The notes beneath the pieces are model-generated. The model saw only the letters and a program-made list of their open reading frames with translations. It had not been told where the DNA came from and ran no database searches. A stretch of DNA of 64,000 bases, from positions 14,570 to 78,569 of the forward strand of contig CAZBMJ010000007.1 of assembly GCA_964493205.1 (NCBI GenBank), in the 5' to 3' direction. The translations under genes and the position numbers were made by a program. This DNA comes from CAZBMJ01 sp964493205. GTDB taxonomy: Bacteria; Myxococcota; UBA727; JABDBI01. Positions 62,238-64,000 of the stretch are shown in pieces. Position 1 is the stretch's first letter. Every line of letters begins with the position of its first letter.

Positions 62238-63455
62238 ATGACAAAAATTAGAATTTTATTAGCTTTTTCATTCCTGACTTTTCCATTATCAGCCATAGAA
62301 ATTCAAAGAAGCAATAAACCTGAATTTGTGTTAGCAGTATTTGCAACCCATCGCAGTCGGGCAAGTCTTCTGGATAAGGCTAATGAGCTCAATATAGCTT
62401 CTTATGTTGTCAATTGGCAATCAAAAGTGGACATAAAAAATAATTGCATTAAAAATGTCTGGATTCGAGCTGGAAATCAATGGTTTAGGCTTAAAAAAAG
62501 GCCACTGCCTGACGTAATTTATGACTTTGGAGTTTATAAGGGTGCAAGAAAGAAAAAAGAACAAGCGAGGCTTCTCAAAGAACAGCTACGTAATATCGGT
62601 ATTCCCTTCATTAATCCAGAAGAAGCTATGGGTGTGGTAAATGACAAACTTGCTTTTGCAAAAGTCATGTATGACAACCAAATATCACATCCTGAGACCA
62701 GCAAATACAAAAAATCAAATTTAGAAAAAATGATGGCTAAACATGACCTGCTGTTTATTAAACCTACTTTGGGTAGTAAAGGTTATGGGATTATTATTTT
62801 TGAAAAAATTAGCAAAAATCTTTTTTCTCTTAAATATAAAATTCTAAATGATAAAAAACAGTGGGTGTCTATTCATAAAACAGATATTACTAAAAAAATG
62901 ATTCACTCAGCCATCTATGAAGCCCAAAAAGATCTTAAAAAAACTAAAACTAGCTACATTATTCAAGAAGGAATAAGGGTGTTTAATTATCAAAATAAGC
63001 AAACAGACTTTCGAATAAATATACAGCGCAGTCAAAATGGTGTTCTTAGCGTAACTGGCTTAATGATGCGAATAGGGGGTAATCTTTCGCAAGGAGGCAG
63101 GCCTGCGGATTACCGATTTGTTCTAAAATCTTTTGAAGAAAACGGGTCTGCACTTATAACAACTATAACGGATCAAGTAGTTCAAGAGGCAATTAGAACT
63201 CATTTAGCTCTAGAAAATTTTACTGGCAAAAAAATTGGCGATCTTGGAATGGATGTAGTCATCGATAATGATGCTAACCCATACATTATTGAAGCCAATA
63301 CTAAAAGTGGTTATCCAAGTGAATATATCAAAAAAAATCCAGATTTAGAGAATTTATATGGCTTGCCACCTGTACTTAAAATTTGCGAACAAAATGATGC
63401 AGAACACGAAAAACATATAATAGAATATGCACGTCACCTAAAAAATAATATTTAA
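62238..63455 (+). CDS. ATP-grasp protein (YheC/D or RimK-like) with signal peptide
   Basis: 405 residues. A signal peptide (MTKIRILLAFSFLTFPLSA) leads into a pre-ATP-grasp domain (about 25-135) and an ATP-grasp core: LLFIKPTLGSKGYGI (Lys and Gly loop), YIIQEGIRVF, DFRINIQR, GLMMRIGGNLSQGG, IGDLGMDVVID and YIIEANTKSGYP with the metal-binding Glu/Asn. This order resembles YheC/YheD of endospore formers and, more distantly, RimK. An ATP-dependent ligase with an export signal is unexpected. The ATG at 62238 has AAGAG upstream; the frame opens at a TTG at 62211. Confidence 0.82.
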   Translation: MTKIRILLAFSFLTFPLSAIEIQRSNKPEFVLAVFATHRSRASLLDKANELNIASYVVNWQSKVDIKNNCIKNVWIRAGNQWFRLKKRPLPDVIYDFGVYKGARKKKEQARLLKEQLRNIGIPFINPEEAMGVVNDKLAFAKVMYDNQISHPETSKYKKSNLEKMMAKHDLLFIKPTLGSKGYGIIIFEKISKNLFSLKYKILNDKKQWVSIHKTDITKKMIHSAIYEAQKDLKKTKTSYIIQEGIRVFNYQNKQTDFRINIQRSQNGVLSVTGLMMRIGGNLSQGGRPADYRFVLKSFEENGSALITTITDQVVQEAIRTHLALENFTGKKIGDLGMDVVIDNDANPYIIEANTKSGYPSEYIKKNPDLENLYGLPPVLKICEQNDAEHEKHIIEYARHLKNNI

Positions 63456-63529
63456 AAGCCAATATAACCAATTAAAAGATATCACTAATGTTAATAAATT
63501 ATAAAAAAATATCATATTAGGATACTCCT

Positions 63530-64000
63530 ATGCTCCATAAATTTTTATATCTTTTTTTTGCTTTGTTTTCAGTTTTTACTACTCCAGCTTTTTGTGGAAG
63601 CGATTCTAATTCAGAAAGTAATTTCGGTGATAACGATGATGATGGCGATGGTGGTGGTTTTGATGTTTTTGGCATTCCTGTCCTCTTTCCGTACGCCGAT
63701 TATCATAGAGGAAGAAAACTTATACAATTGCGACCTAAAGTTCTTCCTTATGCCGCAAATCCAATTATGGCCATTCAAAAGCTTGATAAGGGGCAACTAG
63801 AACAGCAGGACACTCTCAATGATGAAGTTGACGTTACCCCGATTAACCCTGATTTAATTCTTACAGACAAGTATAATCGAAGGATTTTCAACTTAGATCC
63901 TGGAAGTTCTGATAATCCATATCTTATTCAGGATCATGGCATACTTAATATAGGAATTTTAGCAGGCATAAGCTTTGCTGACACTCAAAGTTACGTAGTA
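63530..64000 (+). CDS. secreted Asp/Gly-rich protein, partial (runs off the window)
   Basis: 157 codons open to the last base with no stop. AGGA lies 7 bases before the ATG. A signal peptide (MLHKFLYLFFALFSVFTTPA, then FCG) is followed by a short acidic run (DNDDDGDGGG) that could bind Ca2+, then a proline-rich segment (LRPKVLPYAANP) and DKYNRRIFNLDPGSSDNPY. No family recognised; the C-terminal part is not available. It follows the ATP-grasp gene by 74 bases. Confidence 0.7.
   Translation, partial: MLHKFLYLFFALFSVFTTPAFCGSDSNSESNFGDNDDDGDGGGFDVFGIPVLFPYADYHRGRKLIQLRPKVLPYAANPIMAIQKLDKGQLEQQDTLNDEVDVTPINPDLILTDKYNRRIFNLDPGSSDNPYLIQDHGILNIGILAGISFADTQSYVV

Overview
The window comes from an AT-rich, Gram-negative bacterial chromosome. 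It carries lipid A synthesis (lpxD, fabZ), lipoprotein sorting (LolC/LolD), an OmpH/Skp chaperone, an OmpA-type lipoprotein, several lipobox proteins, rod-shape genes (mreB-mreC-mreD-mrdA-rodA) and meso-diaminopimelate genes (dapD, dapE, dapF). A class II lysS next to lolC-lolD and ompH-lpxD-fabZ, together with a Gld-type ABC operon containing a DUF4340 protein, resembles Deltaproteobacteria/Bdellovibrionota. That placement is inference; no rRNA gene is present to test it. I see no tRNA, rRNA or CRISPR array.

Layout. 0-6 kb: two secreted beta/gamma-crystallin proteins, a MATE exporter, a Nudix hydrolase, glmM, a secreted protein-glutaminase-like deamidase and truA. 6-9.4 kb: a tight operon of rlmN, a trypsin-like lipoprotein, a Rossmann-like lipoprotein and a SET-domain protein. 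9.4-9.9 kb: the only gene-free stretch over 300 bases, filled by a 308-bp inverted-repeat element. 9.9-21.3 kb: accessory region with a cyclase-family enzyme, yefM-yoeB, secreted proteins of unknown function, an FeS-type photolyase, rdgB, an intact IS982-type element that clipped its neighbour's C-terminus, a cysteine-rich secreted protein that looks eukaryotic, and the remains of a RING-finger gene.

21.3-35.8 kb, all on the minus strand: ompH-lpxD-fabZ-lysS-lolC-lolD, then gldA-gldF-gldG-DUF4340-phhA-ABC exporter, preceded by an acyl-CoA dehydrogenase. 35.9-49.6 kb: clpB, a pentapeptide-repeat protein, a subtilase, a HEPN/MNT toxin-antitoxin pair, dapD-dapE, an RNase E/G, a leucine-dehydrogenase-like enzyme, dapF, a lipoprotein, a kinase-fold protein with an export signal and a DUF4143 ATPase. 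49.6-64 kb: the rod-shape operon, PpiD, an OmpA lipoprotein, Sua5, a MurU-like nucleotidyltransferase, a PrsA-like lipoprotein, an ATP-grasp protein with a signal peptide, and the start of another secreted protein that runs off the end.

The core genes describe an ordinary diderm envelope. The accessory genes lean towards exported proteins and eukaryote-type domains: glutamine deamidase, SET, RING remnant, an alga/oomycete-like Cys-rich family, a papain-like candidate, an exported kinase fold and an exported ATP-grasp. Together they suggest a bacterium living in or on a eukaryote, probably a protist. No secretion system is visible in this window to support that directly. Many start codons were moved to an internal ATG with a better ribosome binding site; each such choice is explained in its entry.
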